A DNA stretch of 64,000 bases from Dactylonectria macrodidyma (Eukaryota; Ascomycota; Sordariomycetes; Hypocreales; Nectriaceae): positions 372,001-436,000 of the forward strand of contig JAGMUV010000018.1 in assembly GCA_020744425.1 (NCBI GenBank), given 5' to 3'. The translations under genes and the position numbers were made by a program. How positions within the stretch are numbered: position 1 is the stretch's first letter; every line of letters begins with the position of its first letter. The notes below the pieces were generated by a model. It was not told where the DNA came from. It did not search any database and saw only the letters and a program-made list of their open reading frames with translations. Shown here piece after piece: positions 42,526 through 54,880 of the stretch.

Positions 42526-45500
42526 TCAAATGGTAGTACTTACACTGTGTTTGGCGCGGGGGTTGGTGGGTTGAGATTGTTGACGAGAGCTGTCAGACAG
42601 CCAAGGGATGTAATGGCACGAATGTCTATGTTTAATGACTTGTTGATGGGGTATTGGAATGTGGACGCCTTCTGCCGGAGGAAGGCTTGTGAATTATTCA
42701 CAACAACGATGAATCTGGTCTTTCATTCATTAGTTGACTAGTATAACGGTGCAGGAAATAACGACCCCTTCAAAGAAGCTGCGGTCATTGCAGAGTTACT
42801 ACCGTATCGTTTAGCAGAGATCACAGATGTGGCGACGATGCCAGTGGCACTAAACTGTGAACTAAATTTAGGGAACGCAAAGAAACATAGTGCACGGGGG
42901 CATTGATGATTGTCAAACTCTTAGACCAGACTGAACGTGGCATAGATAGAACGGTGATTCCTGGGTCAGTAGGCGCCGCATCCTAATAACCTAGAGGTAG
43001 GTGGCGAGCTGATAAAACGAAATTGTGATTTGCGTTTGCTAACTACAGATTGGCCAACAACGGATCGGACAGCGAGACATATCTCCCATGCTGGGAAAAA
43101 GGCCGACGAGATGTGCAAGGCGACAGTGGCTGGGATAGGATCGCTTTTGCGGACGATGCTGGGCAGCTTGGGTTCCTCAAGGCCATCGGCTCCCCAACAA
43201 GTGCAATTGGAGGTTCCACCTTATCAGTAACGCGTCTGTTTCAGTTCCGATCGTCGCTTCGGAGTTCTCGCTGTAGGGTTTATTCGATATCGCCAGGATG
43301 CGCCCGGTCAACAGCGCTGGTGTTGTGGCTGGCGACTGATGTCGAAACATGAAGCCAACGGCACAAGTCCTCGAAGAGTCAAGGGGTTCTCACGACATTG
43401 TCGAAACAACAATCTTGTGTGTCCTTCTTCTTTAGCTTAAAATTGGTCACTTATCTGTATGGAATAATTCGGGGCGATCTGCGATGTTGAATAGCCCAGT
43501 TTGGAAGCTCGTGTTATGAGTCATTCTGATTCAGACTGTATAGTCATCCGCGTGAAGGGAATCCCCAAGTCCGTGCCATCCCAGCCTTAGACGCTACTAC
43601 GCAGTTCAGGTAACCCCTGGAGGGTTTTCCGGGGACACTTCACCGCTGCATCAATGCGAGTCCCCGGAGCCTACCAACTCCCCGGGGACTCGGAACTCAT
43701 CATGATACAGATTTAATCTTCTTTTTCCAATGGGTGACAGACTACTAGCGTACATGGAGGCACTCTCAGGCCAACATTTGTTCCTACGAACCCTTCCCGC
43801 AGAAAACTCCTCTAGACAACTGTGTTTTTTTGACTTCGTGGCAGGCGCAACTCACCCTTGATGGAGCGGACAGCCTCTTATACTAGCTGCTCTAGGCAGA
43901 CCATCCCCCAGCTCGAAACAGGCAAGTAGTCGATGTATGAACTTGAGAGTAGCAATTTCAATTACTGGCTGCATTATACGGGGCCCAGTCTCTGAATCAA
44001 GCCTACCGCAAACGATGTTAATGGCAGGACGATAGTTAATTTCATGCGTTGTAGATGGGGCGGCATTTCTACCAGACACCTCCGTGTGCAGCGTGTATGC
44101 TTCTTGAACAGCTGAGCCTGTGCAGCCCACAGCTTGAAACTTGCGTCGCACGCAAGGGTAGGTTGAGTCTACTCCTATTGGGCATTGTGCCCAACCTTGA
44201 CCCGGAGCCCGCCCAGCCAAGCCATCCTCATAGCATAGGGAGAATTCGGGTTCCGTCTTAGGTCAGACACACTAGACAGTTAATGCCGTTGTCCAATGCC
44301 CTGAACCTTAACCAGATCCGAACCCGAAGTCAGGTATAGACAGCCTACCATTCTACAAAGTGGAACGGTCAGGGGTAAGTGCAATCTCCATACATGGTAC
44401 CGTAACCTATTTCAAATACTGCACGACAAGATATCTATCACTATGACTCATAATGAGCCAAGATACATCCAACATGCCTCATTTGGTTCTGCTTTGTCAA
44501 GGCGATAAGTTGCGGCCTTGCGCCAGTTGCAAATTTTGTATTTAAAGAATCAAGGCGAATTACGATAGAAAAGTTTTCAGCAAAGACATGATTTCGTCAT
44601 CCGCAAAACGGCTCCTATAATAACTGATGCCAATAATCTCCAGAAGATCTAAGTCATGTAAGTCGCCTCTTCTTCCTACGTGAAACAATTCAAACATGAT
44701 GAACCAACATTATTTTGCCGATCTGAGGTCCATCGCGGCCCTGACGACCTTTTTGAACCGACATCGTCTGACATTCAAGACCCTACTCCCGTTTTGTTTT
44801 ATTCTTCTCCTTCAGCAATTTCGCTAACACTCTTATATTTTAGGTTAGGTCGTCGCTCTCGCCGTGGAAAGATCGTACTTCAGGCCAAAATTGATGATAT
44901 TTATTAACAATATTCATACCGTTTTCTGCTTGGCCCTCGTCTCCTCTCCAGGTCATCCTCATAAAGTGTCGTCCTGGCTGCCCGTATGCCTCTATGGAGA
45001 CGCAATTATCCTATGCCACCGGAGCACCTGAAGTTGCTATGGCTTCTGAGTATTCTAAGCTAACAATGCAACGGATATATGCCAGTGTAGGACTCACTCA
45101 TATTCACCTTTTCAAGGAACGAGCAAATGATGAAACCTGCATTGGAACTGACTAAGTTCAAGAATCAGTTGTATACAATACTGAATTAATGTAATCATCC
45201 TCTTAGATTAAGTAGTACCCAAGATGACCCTTCGTGGTATGTAGTGTCTTCCTGCTACCCTTTCATTGTCTAGGATAGCTTCAGGACGCCCATGACTAAA
45301 CCGTGGCACCCGTGACTGAGAGCTCCACCTCACGCTGATGCCCCGACGCTTGACTCCGACTACTCCGAGAAGTGGAGATTCGGGATAACACGAACTCCAC
45401 ATTGAGCCGATGCGAGACTACGCCCTACGGCGCATTGATTTATCATAGATAACACAAGTGTCGTCAACATCTCGTTCAGGGGGTACAACGCGATCTGGTT

Positions 45501-45664
45501 CGCGGGGGACTGCATGAACGAGTTGAGGTGATGGAGGGAGGATGCCAGGGTAGGGCGTGGGCCACTGGGTCCAACTTCATTCGACAGACATTGAAAGAAG
45601 TACCTTTCTAGTGCCATCTAATCTATGAAATAATTCATATCTCATCCCCTGCGAGAATGAGACT
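42526..45664. other. Long gene desert
   Basis: Over 3 kb with no convincing gene. A 122-codon minus-strand frame at 43852-44220 and an 85-codon one at 45360-45617 have no recognised family; the latter has helical segments (FFQCLSNEV, SLHHLNSFMQSPANQ) and might be a remnant of a gene. A strong hairpin is listed separately. Confidence 0.45.
43657..43692. other. GC-rich perfect hairpin
   Basis: CGAGTCCCCGG (43657-43667) and its exact reverse complement CCGGGGACTCG (43682-43692) are separated by 14 bases and would form an 11-bp GC-rich stem. A related CCGGGGACA occurs at about 43629. This could be a transcription terminator, a binding site for a dimeric factor, or a remnant of a transposon end. 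It is not adjacent to a gene end that would support a terminator. Confidence 0.5.
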
Positions 45665-46773
45665 CTATGCTACAACATTTATAGGATTTCCCGTTACCCA
45701 ACCAATGACGTTTCTTGTCAATGCATCAAGTAAGTTGACATTGGTCTCCTCAGAACACCACGCGACGTGGGGAGTAGTAATCAAATTCAAATCCTTGACC
45801 CGGGGTCCAATCAAAGGGCTCACTCCCTCGCTGACCGGTTCTTGGACGTAGACATCGGTAGCTGCGCCAGCGATCTGACCATCCTCCAACGCCTTGACGA
45901 GGGCTTCCTCGTTGACTGTTCCGCCGCGAGAAACGTTGATCAAGACAGAATCCGGCTGCATCTGGAGGAATTCCGGCGTTGAAATGAGGTCTATAGTCTC
46001 TGGTGTCTTGGGAACAGATACAATAAGTACAGATGCTGTGCGTATCACCTCGTCAAAGGGTGTACGGCCGTCAGTAGCTGGCCGACCCTTGTGACCTGAT
46101 AATAGTACACGCATGCCCAACGCCTTCGCCAGCAAGGCAATTTGCCTACCTAAGAGAAAGATTAGTTCTAGTTCAAGGTGATTGGTCAAGCAACCATGCA
46201 ACGAATCTTGGCCGCAAAAAGGATGGACTTACCCAGCGCTCCATTTCCAAGAATACCAACAACTTCGTCCTTGCAAGTCCGTGGTGGCTTGCCGTTGGGA
46301 GAATTTAGAACGGTATTCACCAACAACCCCTTGTCTGGCCACTCTGAAGCCTGGGTGAACTGATGGCTATGCGTGATCCCTCGACGCACAGAAAAGTACA
46401 GTCCGATGGCGTGTTCCGCCACCGTCGATGTGTTGCACTGCGGAGCGTTGGCGATAACGATACCACGTCTTCGGCAAGTCTCCTTGTCCACGGAGTCAGT
46501 GCCGGACGCTACAACACAAATCATGCGAAGATTCGGCGTGACCGCTTCGTCGAGAACATCTTTTCCAAGCGGAATCCTGTTGATGATTACAATCTCGGCG
46601 TCCGCGATTCGCTCGACGAGCTGATCGGGGCGAGTCGAATGATACTCGCGGAACTCGAAGGTGTGTGGTGCTGGGAGATCAAAGACGGGCGTTGGGAGAA
46701 AGAAATTTTCAACAGCTACAATGACATGTTGGCTTTGCGACAGAGATTGTGTAGGCGTCGTGGTGGTGCCCAT
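45665..46773 (-). CDS. D-2-hydroxyacid dehydrogenase
   Basis: Exon 1 46773-46233, intron 46232-46150 (83 bp), exon 2 46149-45665, 341 residues. It should reduce a 2-oxo acid to a D-2-hydroxy acid with NADH or NADPH. The dinucleotide loop GILGNGALG is restored across the splice site (G-x-G-x-x-G). Catalytic residues of the family are seen: Arg in INVSRGGTVNE, Glu in DVYVQEP, and His in TPHVAW. The SVPKTPETIDLI and GTDSVDKE segments also fit. The frame reads from MGTTTTPTQSLSQSQHVIVAVENFF with no target sequence. It lies divergent to the aromatic-type aminotransferase at 47769 (995 bp apart), which suggests a pathway from an amino acid to a hydroxy acid. Relatives reduce hydroxypyruvate, glyoxylate or 4-hydroxyphenylpyruvate, so specificity is open. 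Confidence 0.88.
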
Positions 46774-47768
46774 CTTGTCGTTTGTGAAGATGGTTTATGA
46801 CAGTAGCGGATGGTGTAATCGAAATAGTATTTTCCAATTGGCTGAGGGAGTCCAAGCTGTTGTCATTCAGCCCTTTGAGTATGAAATGTTTGAAGGTCAA
46901 ATACGACTGCAACCCTAATGATTGCCACGCCCTTGGTGTGGGGCTTGCTGACGCCAAGAAGTCAAAATATGTCGGATCGCAGATCGACATGAGGAAGTCT
47001 TTCTGCACATCACGACTAAATCAAGGTCCCCGGGAAGAATCCAATCCATGTTACGAAACAAGTGAGAAGTTTCCATGTCTCTAGAAAAAATATAGCCGTC
47101 CATCGATCTTGATATGGCATCAGCAGCTAACCCCCCCGCCTAGATAGGCCTGTCAAGAAAGTCCCGCATTACTTAGAAGTGTAGTGCGATGTGCTCTTAG
47201 TATACAAAGACAAAGAGAGAAGTACAATTAGATAAAATGATCTGTCTTCAGTTCAATCATGTATCTGCAAAGCTCTCATCCCTTATCTTCGGATTCCCTG
47301 ACATGATACACACCGACATTCAATCCTGCGTCTCCACCATTTCCAGAACAATCTCCACTTCCATGTCAAAATCCTTCCGCGCCCTTTCCACGACCCGGCC
47401 TAATCGGACAGCGTCGGGTTAAGCGGCTACGTTCCGTTCGCTGTGGATCTCCGCCACCTTGATTGAGCCGGCCCGTCCCCACCTTATCCCGAAGTCGCCG
47501 CTTGCTCCGACGCCTGTAATAGAAAATTTCATCAAGTCTGAAGGCCAGCATTGGACCGTTTGGGGCCCTGAAGACGGCAGGAGATCATGTGGATATTACT
47601 TTGACGTATGAGTATTTCTTAGCGCCACGACTTGAGCCGCCCTTGACTCCGTTGATACCCACAACTCGGAGTAATCGTGTTTCCATAAGAAGAGCCGTTC
47701 GTCTTGACTAACCAGCGAACATCACGTCTCTTTAGTTTACATAACTACCAACGTCTAAATCTATCACA
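46774..47768. promoter_or_regulatory. Shared promoter region of dehydrogenase and aminotransferase
   Basis: The 995 bp between two divergent genes. No coding frame larger than 95 codons, and none with family features. Both 5' ends point into this interval, so it is likely to contain both promoters. No specific binding site was identified. Confidence 0.5.
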
Positions 47769-49455
47769 ATGACTTATACCTCGTCTTTACAACCTAGACG
47801 TTCCGACGTCCACCCAAAGCAATGGGGAGTTGCGGCCCCTTGCAGTAGCGAGTCGTTTAAGACCCAAGATAGTTCGTCAAAGCCACAGGCTTTGAAGTGG
47901 GATCGTACGTCTCTCCATCTCAACCCATCGTGTTGACATGTCACTCGTATTAATGTCAAGAATAATAGACCGTCTCAGCATCGAATCAACTAGTCGAACA
48001 GGCTCATCGCTGAAGAATGCTTTCAAGTACTTGCAGAATCCAGGAATGCTCTCTCTCGGCGGTGGAATTCCTCTTTCCGAATACTTTCCATTCGAAAACG
48101 TAGGCTTCGATGCCAAGGTTCTTCCTGCTTCCGGCGACAGCACACCAACTACACCAGCCAGCGCTGTGTTGCGTACCGGCAAAAACGATCTCTCCGATGG
48201 CCACAGCGTGTTCGATCTCTCGGTGGCTCTCAACTACGGCCAAGGCAGCGGATCAGCACAACTGCTCCGCTGGATTACTGAACACACTGAGATGGTGCAC
48301 AACCCTCCATACGCGGATTGGCAGTGCACAATGACCATTGGTAACACGTCAGCAATGGATATGGCCCTCCGCATGTTTGCTAGATCTGGAGACTTCGTGT
48401 TATCCGACAATTATACATTTGTGGCAGCTGTTGAGACGGCAAAGCCGATGGGAGTCAACTTCCTCGGCGTGGAAATGGACGAGCAGGGCATTGTGCCAAG
48501 TAAGCTAAAGGAGCTGCTCGATGGATGGAAGCCTGAAGAGCATTCTGGTTCAAGAAAGCCATTCTTACTGTATCTCGTTCCGACTGGCCAAAACCCGACC
48601 GGTTCTACGCAGAGCCTCGAGCGTCGGCAAAGCATCTACCAGGTTGCCCAAGAACACGACTTAATCATTCTAGAAGACGACCCCTACTACTTTTTGCAGA
48701 TGGACTCGCCCTCCGCCACCATCGACTCTGTACAAACGCCCGAGGATCTTCTCCGGGCAATTGTACCATCTTATGTAAGAATTGACACCGACGGTCGAGT
48801 CGTCCGCATGGATTCCTTCAGCAAGGTCGTTAGCCCCGGCCTGCGTCTTGGCTGGATCACGGCTTCTGAGCAGATTGTCAACCGTTACAAGACTCACGCG
48901 GACGTCTCAACGCAAGGGCCCAGCGGGTTGAGCCAGCTTGGTCTGTTCAAGCTCCTGGATGAGCATTGGGGACACAGCGGCTACCTGTCCTGGCTGCTAC
49001 ACCTGCGCAGAGAATACACTCAGCGTCGAGACAATGCCCTAGAGGCTTGTAGTCGATATCTCCCCAAGGATGTGGCTAGTTGGGAGGTTCCAGAGGCGGG
49101 AATGTTTGTAAGTTTTGAGCATGATTTCCCGCGTACATGCTTTCTTGCTAATGCGTTTCTTTAGATTTGGGTCAAGGTCGATTGGGAAAAGCATCCTCTC
49201 GCCGCATCAAGAACCGCGACCGAGATTGAAGAAGAAATCTGGACCAAGACCATCGACCAAGGCGCTTTGGTAGCTCGTGGAAGCTGGTTCTTCGCGACGG
49301 CCGGAAAAGCCTGCAGTGAAGTCTTCTACCGACTTACCTTTGCAGCATCGTCGATGGAGCAGGTCAACGAGGCGACGAAGCGTTTTGGCGAAGCGTTGTC
49401 AGCGAGCTTCCAGCTGAAGGCCGAGGCTTCAGAAAGGCCCATGCAGAGACTTTAA
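47769..49455 (+). CDS. PLP-dependent aromatic-type aminotransferase
   Basis: Exons 47769-47904, 47969-49107 and 49165-49455 (introns 64 and 57 bp) encode 521 residues. Fold type I aminotransferase resembling fungal Aro8 and kynurenine/2-aminoadipate transaminases. The joint gives KWDHRLSIESTSRTGSSLK, matching the family start. Marks are LSLGGGIPLSEYFPF, the cofactor-contacting stretch TIGNTSAMDMALRMF, VPTGQNPTGSTQSLERR, ILEDDPYYFLQM, and the Schiff-base Lys at about residue 331 in DSFSKVVSPGLRLGW. It should transfer the amino group of Phe, Tyr, Trp or a related amino acid to a 2-oxo acid. It is divergent from the 2-hydroxyacid dehydrogenase, which could use its 2-oxo acid product. No signal peptide. 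Confidence 0.9.
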
Positions 49456-50036
49456 AAAGATTGTGTTTCATTTAATATACCATAGATTAGATAGATTATC
49501 TCTACATTAAAAGCTACGAAGTTAACAAGGTATTTCATTTAGTACGATTTGATTTTTCCATGTATGGGTGCCGTGTCTACCGCGAAGAGGCTACTTATAA
49601 AACTCAATTAGCTTTTCTGACCAATTGCACCTGCCACATCCTCATGCGTTGCACTTGTCGTACAACCTTGCCTAGCCTGCCTGGTTTGGACTTTGAAGTG
49701 AGATAATACGACATCGCGTGGAGAAGTGGCTTGCGTGGCTGTTGATTCTGCAACTGATGTCAGAACGTCTACCGGCTTATTCGGCGAGGTTAAATGAAAA
49801 CCTGTGGAAACAATTCAACGTGGTCACAATTACGTAGGAACATCGTCATCAATGACAGTCGAATCAGCGACATTCCGTGACGTATTTTGATGTGGATCCA
49901 TGCATATTAGGCGGGGTCGCCACGCTCTCTGATAAGTAGTACACTGAGATCGCATTCAAGCCCCCAATCCTATCCCCTGATACCAAACTCAATCAAAGAA
50001 TAGAGTAAAAGGTATTCTTGCTCGAAAATATTCACA
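49456..50036. other. Intergenic, no gene recognised
   Basis: About 580 bp; 3' side of the aminotransferase and promoter of the NmrA-like gene. A CA-rich ATATTCACA leads into the ATG. Confidence 0.5.
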
Positions 50037-50990
50037 ATGTCGAAGAAACTAGTCACCGTTGTCGGTGCCACAGGCATCCAAGGCGGCTCCGTCGTCGAAG
50101 TCCTGCTCAAGGACAACACATACAACGTTCGAGGTCTGACCCGCAACATCCAGAGTGACGCATCCAAAGCCCTCGCAGGAAAGGGCGCCGAAATGATGAC
50201 TGCTGATGCGAATGACTACGAGTCACTCGTCACCGCCTTCAAGGACTCGTATGCCATTTATGCCGTCACGGATTTCTTCGAGCCCTTCAGCCAGAGCGGA
50301 CCTGAAAAGGCAATGGAGATTGAGTATAAGCAGGGTACCAATCTAGCCAAAGCTGCGGCTGCAACGTCTACCTTGGAACACTACGTCTGGTCGACCCTGC
50401 CGGACGCTGCAAGTATTAGCGAAGGGAAATTTATGATCCCCCATTTTGAGTCAAAAAACAGAATCGACCGTTTTATCAAGTCGAACCCCGAGCTACTCGC
50501 GAAGACGACCTTCTTCTGGATCACCTTCTACGCCGCAAACTACTTCTATCCCATGTTCAAACCGTATCACATCCCAACGGCAGACAAATACGTGCAGTTC
50601 CAGAGTACTCCAGCCGACGTGCCCATCCTAGCCATAGGTGACACGCGAGCCAACGCCGGACTCTTTGTCTCTTCTATTTTTCTACAGCCGGAGAAGACGC
50701 GGAACGGCAAGATTGTGCTCGCGTACGTGGAGAAGACGACAATGGGCGAGCTGCTCGAGGTGTGGGGTAAGACGCAGGGCAAGAAGGTGCAGTACGCGCA
50801 GATTGACCGGACTGCTTTTCATGACTTGTGGCCTCTTTGGGCAGAGGAGATGGGGACCATGATGGAGTTTTGGGATTGGGCTGGGGAGAAGAGTTGGACT
50901 GCTGAACAGTCACCGCTGACAGCTGAGGATCTAGGTGTCGAAGGTCTTGGGAGCGTGGAGGGAGGATTCAATAGCTTGACGTTTGAGTAG
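50037..50990 (+). CDS. NmrA-like NAD(P)-binding protein
   Basis: A single-exon protein of 317 residues. It begins directly with a Rossmann fold: KLVTVVGATGIQGGSVVEVLL, with the GATGIQGG dinucleotide motif. Further NmrA-type segments are VRGLTRNIQSDASKAL, MMTADANDYESL, AIYAVTDFFEPF, HYVWSTLPDA, and a C-terminal region with VPILAIGDTRANAG. Members of this family bind NAD(P)H with little catalytic activity and can act as redox-sensing regulators; others are isoflavone-reductase-like. The catalytic Tyr-Lys pair of true SDR enzymes is not evident, so a regulatory role is likelier. It ends 100 bp before the convergent membrane-protein gene. Confidence 0.85.
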   Translation: MSKKLVTVVGATGIQGGSVVEVLLKDNTYNVRGLTRNIQSDASKALAGKGAEMMTADANDYESLVTAFKDSYAIYAVTDFFEPFSQSGPEKAMEIEYKQGTNLAKAAAATSTLEHYVWSTLPDAASISEGKFMIPHFESKNRIDRFIKSNPELLAKTTFFWITFYAANYFYPMFKPYHIPTADKYVQFQSTPADVPILAIGDTRANAGLFVSSIFLQPEKTRNGKIVLAYVEKTTMGELLEVWGKTQGKKVQYAQIDRTAFHDLWPLWAEEMGTMMEFWDWAGEKSWTAEQSPLTAEDLGVEGLGSVEGGFNSLTFE

Positions 50991-51090
50991 CTGGATTTTA
51001 TCTTGAGATTGGGAAGAATGGAGACTTGAGACGGAAGTGTACCCATGCAGTTAAACACTGAGTGTTTCATAGAAAAGCAACCCGTCTACA

Positions 51091-52368
51091 TCAACTTCTA
51101 TTCTCATCTTTCCCCACCATTCGTTCCTGGCTCTCGCCCGATTCAAGTCGAAACATGTTATCTCTCTCTTCCCTCTCCAAAGGAGACACCGTTTCAGTCC
51201 AAGTAATGCCCATCTTTCGCGCCATTCCCGTCATGGTCGACGTTTGAACACCCTGCAACTCATTCTGGCGGTTTCGACTACTCGGGCTTCTCACAGCACG
51301 GTTATTGTTAGAGTCGTTGGATGCCCGTTTACCCAGCATCATTCTGAACACTGGTAGGCATACGGGAATGCCGATGCACACCATCGTGACGGCTATTTCT
51401 GCAACCGACCATATTGCGGCCGAAACCGAGGCCTCTGTCAAATAGGACATGTTAGTGAGGATGGGGAAGTTCCTTTGACCGTGGGCTCACGTACTCGTAA
51501 ACTTCGAGTCCGCAATCGCTCCAATTCCGATTGTCCGTTTGATGCCGAATGCGCCGGCACTAGGCGATATCATTAGCTAGTAGTTTTCTGTCCGGAAGTA
51601 GACAAGAAAGTCACTTACAAAATTCCTAAGCTTAAACTGCCCAAGATGAGAGTTTTGTCGCGGCGGTTCATGTTCATCTTCCAGAGCACTGCCCAGGGGA
51701 ACACGACAAAAAAGAAGTCGGCAAACACGCACACGGCTTGATGAGACATGGATCAGCATCACAGCGTGGAAAGGGTAGATGGATGAGAGGCAATGAACTT
51801 ACATGTGACGGTATAGACCAGATAGATAAAGTATCTGTTGCACTCGCCTCCTTTTATTCGTCGGTCCCAGATGTAACCGACTGGGTGGCATTGCAGCCAG
51901 TAACTCGCACAACACGCGAGCGACGTTGCAATAAGTAGAAGCATGACAGCCCAGATGGAGACCTTCTGCCAAGTTTCTTGGACGATGCGCAAAAGGAAGA
52001 GTCCGAGGGAGCACTTGGCGAGAATCATTCCAGCCGTCATGAGGTTGATGCCAACACCTTCCCAAAAGCGAGCCTTGACCTGATCATCTTCCGGGCGCGG
52101 CACCGGTCCGAAGCCATAGTAGGCGGCGCCGATGGAAACGGTTATGCTGAAGACGACAAAAAACACCTGCATTGTCCCGGTCAATCGTGAGACGGTCGTG
52201 GAAGGGGAGATGACTTACGAATGCCAACATGTAGGCAATGTCATCGAGACCAAACCATGAAACTAGGACCAGCCGAGCATAAATACGCAGCGCGACAAAG
52301 ATCGAGACGAGAACTGTCAGCGACCAGGCCGCGGCAATCAAGCATTCGCCCTGCTGCACAAGCGACAT
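51091..52368 (-). CDS. Rhodopsin-type (PTH11-like) integral membrane protein
   Basis: Exons 52368-52219, 52166-51803, 51736-51619, 51559-51495 and 51434-51091 give 346 residues with introns of 52, 66, 59 and 60 bp. About seven hydrophobic segments are seen, including LIAAAWSLTVLVSIFVALRI at the N-terminus, FFVVFSITVSIGAAYYGFG, GINLMTAGMILAKCSLGLFL, VSIWAVMLLLIATSLACC, FADFFFVVFPWAVLWKM and SAAIWSVAEIAVTMVCIGIP. The family has a signature of ARLVLVSWFGLDDIAY near helix 2 and CHPVGYIWD in the external loop, both present. The C-terminal tail is long and polar. These fungal proteins are related to the PTH11-type putative GPCRs, but signalling is not shown. The joint before the last exon replaces an ambiguous residue (K rather than E at TKASV), which could indicate a slightly different splice site. 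Confidence 0.82.
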
Positions 52369-53723
52369 TTTATATCATCACTCCTCCCGAAAAGGTAAAG
52401 CTTTCCTAACGGATGTCGAGAGTTCGACTGAGACGCCCGACACGCCTTTCTTCCCGGTAGTGTTAACGAAACAGCTCGTGAGGCGTCGAAAGTACAGGGG
52501 CAGAGGCAATAAATGTCGATAGCGACCGGCGTCTTCAACGACAAAAGCCCGACCAAGGGTTGAGGCCGACGGCCGCGATGAAGCAAAGGTGAGGGCAAGT
52601 CGTGTCGGGCAAAGTAGCCTTAGATGGGTGTCGATGAGATAGTGAAGGAGGATTGGGTGGACTAGATGCAATTCGGGGCTCGCCACTTCTCCAATTCGCA
52701 ACAGGCTTCCTTCAGGTGAAGCTCCAGTGCTCTTCTGAACTAGTAGCAACCCTTTCCGGTTGAGATGGCGCCTCGCCGTGTATCTTAACTGAGACATGGC
52801 CGAGACGGCGCCCTCTAGGCCCATGCCAAAAGAAAAGCTCAGTCAGATGCCACAAGGACTAGTGCAAGCCACAGGGGCGTCGAGGACGACCAGGAAGTTA
52901 TTGAGTTCGGGATATCTGGCGCTGCGATCTGGTTCTAAGCTTTTCACTAGTCTGACATCTTTTTTCCTTAGAAACAAGTAGCATTTTCTTAAATATTCAC
53001 ATGCCGTCCCTAAGTGTCTTTGTACATAGCCAGGCTTGTGAACATGATGCAGAAGTAGCGAGGAGACCCTAACATAATCCCTTTGTCGATAGAGATGTGG
53101 TCCTAGAATAGCAACAGTGGCTTAGTAGCACGTAAGAACTAAGCGAAGTTTGTTGTGAAAATCCAATGAGGTGCGCAGCACTCGGGTATGACAATCGTGC
53201 CCGATGCGGATCCTGCCTTACTTTAGATCAGCCGCAACTGCAAGTCGACAATTCGGGCCAACTTTGTACTGACTAGCTTTTCTTGTACGTAGGAAAGGTA
53301 GGCTACTGCAGAGTCGTCACATTCCTAGCGAGAGCTGCGAGACGCTGTAGAAATTGCAAGTGGCGCGCCCACCCCTCCAAGCTGGACGGACTGGTGCCAA
53401 AACAAGACTAGGAACATTTACGGATATCACCACAGATACAGTTCCATGATCAGTGATGAAGCGATCGCAAAAGGCGATATAAAACCGCCGATGAAATATA
53501 TCGCAAGCTACAGGAGACTGGTTCCCTGGACTGCGGCGTTTGCCTTAGTGGCAAGTCTTGCGTGCCCATGCATTCGTATACTCGCCACTTCCGAGAGTAA
53601 TGCGTGCAGAGTCTCGCCATCAACGTTTCTTCGGCACCTATTCCACAAGACGGTCATACCTGGCACACTTGTTTGAAGTACACACTGAGCAGTGACCGCT
53701 TTTGCGTTCCCACTCCTTGTCTC
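52369..53723. other. Intergenic, no gene recognised
   Basis: Promoter side of the membrane-protein gene and 3' side of the esterase gene. A 148-codon minus frame (52378-52824) is basic and Leu-rich without a recognisable domain, and is probably spurious. Confidence 0.5.
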
Positions 53724-54880
53724 TTAAAATTTGTCACACAAGAACGTGTGCACTGCATCTGCCAAGGCTTTGTGAGGTTTGGTACCGCTTGAACAAGTGT
53801 TAGCTAGAAGTCGAGGAAAACTGAAGTTGGAAATCAGCCTTACATGTGCGCGCTATCAAACCAAAAGTAGTCGGATGCTGACAAGCTATCAATCGTCGTC
53901 ACATCCTTAACTGCTTGGAGTAATTGATTCATCGCATCAAAAGATTCCGTCGTATTCTTGATTTCATACGCGCTGGGCTCTTTCAGAGTTCTGTTGAGCA
54001 CCGTGTTGGTATCAAAGACAATTGCCCTGGTGCCTTGATGTTTTTCGGAGAAAATATCAGCTTGCTTTTGAAGCTCGCTGTTCCAAGTGTCGATTAATGT
54101 GCCATCTAATTGACCCTGGAACTGAACCTGATTCAGTGGACTTTTGTCCAAGGGTGGAACATTGAGGATGAGGAAGTTCTTGTAGCCAGCCTCTACAAGA
54201 GGTAAAACAGATTGGCCGAATATGATCTTGATAATCTCGGCATAAAATTCTGGCGAGGTTTTCTTCAGTATATGGGCATCAATGACGTCGTTGATGCCAA
54301 TCCAAATCACGACGAGAGCCTTTGATAGATCCAAACCGGCATGTTGACGCAATACCGAGTCCGCGTATGTGAGGAACTGCTGGGTTTGGTTGACAAGGGA
54401 AGTAGTGAAAGGGTGATGCAACGGAAGTCTAGGCATCAGGTTAGATATGAAAACCACTGGATGTCATGTTACTTACAATGTCTCGGTAGTATTAGCCCCC
54501 GCGAAAGCGAAATCCCACAGTTGGACCTTTGAGTCAAGTGGCGAGTGTTGGCCGTCTTCAACAGCGCAACCTGTGAGATACTCTATCCAATTCGGACCTC
54601 TCGACTTTGGGCTGCTTGAATCTTGAAAGATTCGGTTCTCCAGCAGTCTTTCGGGTGTGAAACCGAAAGCGTCAGGTAGATAGTTGCCGATGAAGCTGTA
54701 GTTGGGGTGCCCGTGGGTACCTTGAACGAAGGTGTACGAGTCTCCAAAGGCGATGCTAAGAGGTGTGAGGAGGGGTATTCGAGATGCTGAAAGATGAAAG
54801 GAAGGAGCCTACACATGTTTTGTGTCATGCCAGGAGAATGGCTGACGTGCCGCGGGGTTGCTTTTCGAGAGAGAAGTCAT
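53724..54880 (-). CDS. GDSL-type esterase (CE16-like)
   Basis: Four exons: 54880-54813, 54755-54477, 54428-53844 and 53787-53724, 331 residues; introns of 57, 48 and 56 bp, phase-consistent. It should hydrolyse ester bonds, perhaps acetyl groups on sugars. Marks: block I IAFGDSYTFVQGT with the catalytic Ser, NYSFIGNY, WDFAFAGANTTET with the oxyanion Gly and Asn, IGINDV (block III) and the C-terminal D-x-x-H in DSAHIG, completed only by the last small exon. That last exon (64 bp) adds TKPHKALADAVHTFL. The first exon begins at MTSLSKSNPAARQPFSW, without a clear signal peptide; an extra upstream exon could supply one, but I could not place it. The order of motifs fits a complete enzyme. Confidence 0.85.

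Noticed and set aside
43852..44220. 122-codon minus-strand frame in the gene desert
   Set aside because: Composition not protein-like, no motif, no splice structure.
45360..45617. 85-codon minus-strand frame with helical segments
   Set aside because: Could be a gene remnant, but no family match could be supported.
52378..52824. 148-codon minus-strand frame
   Set aside because: Basic, Leu-rich, no domain; probably chance or an untranslated leader of the membrane-protein gene.
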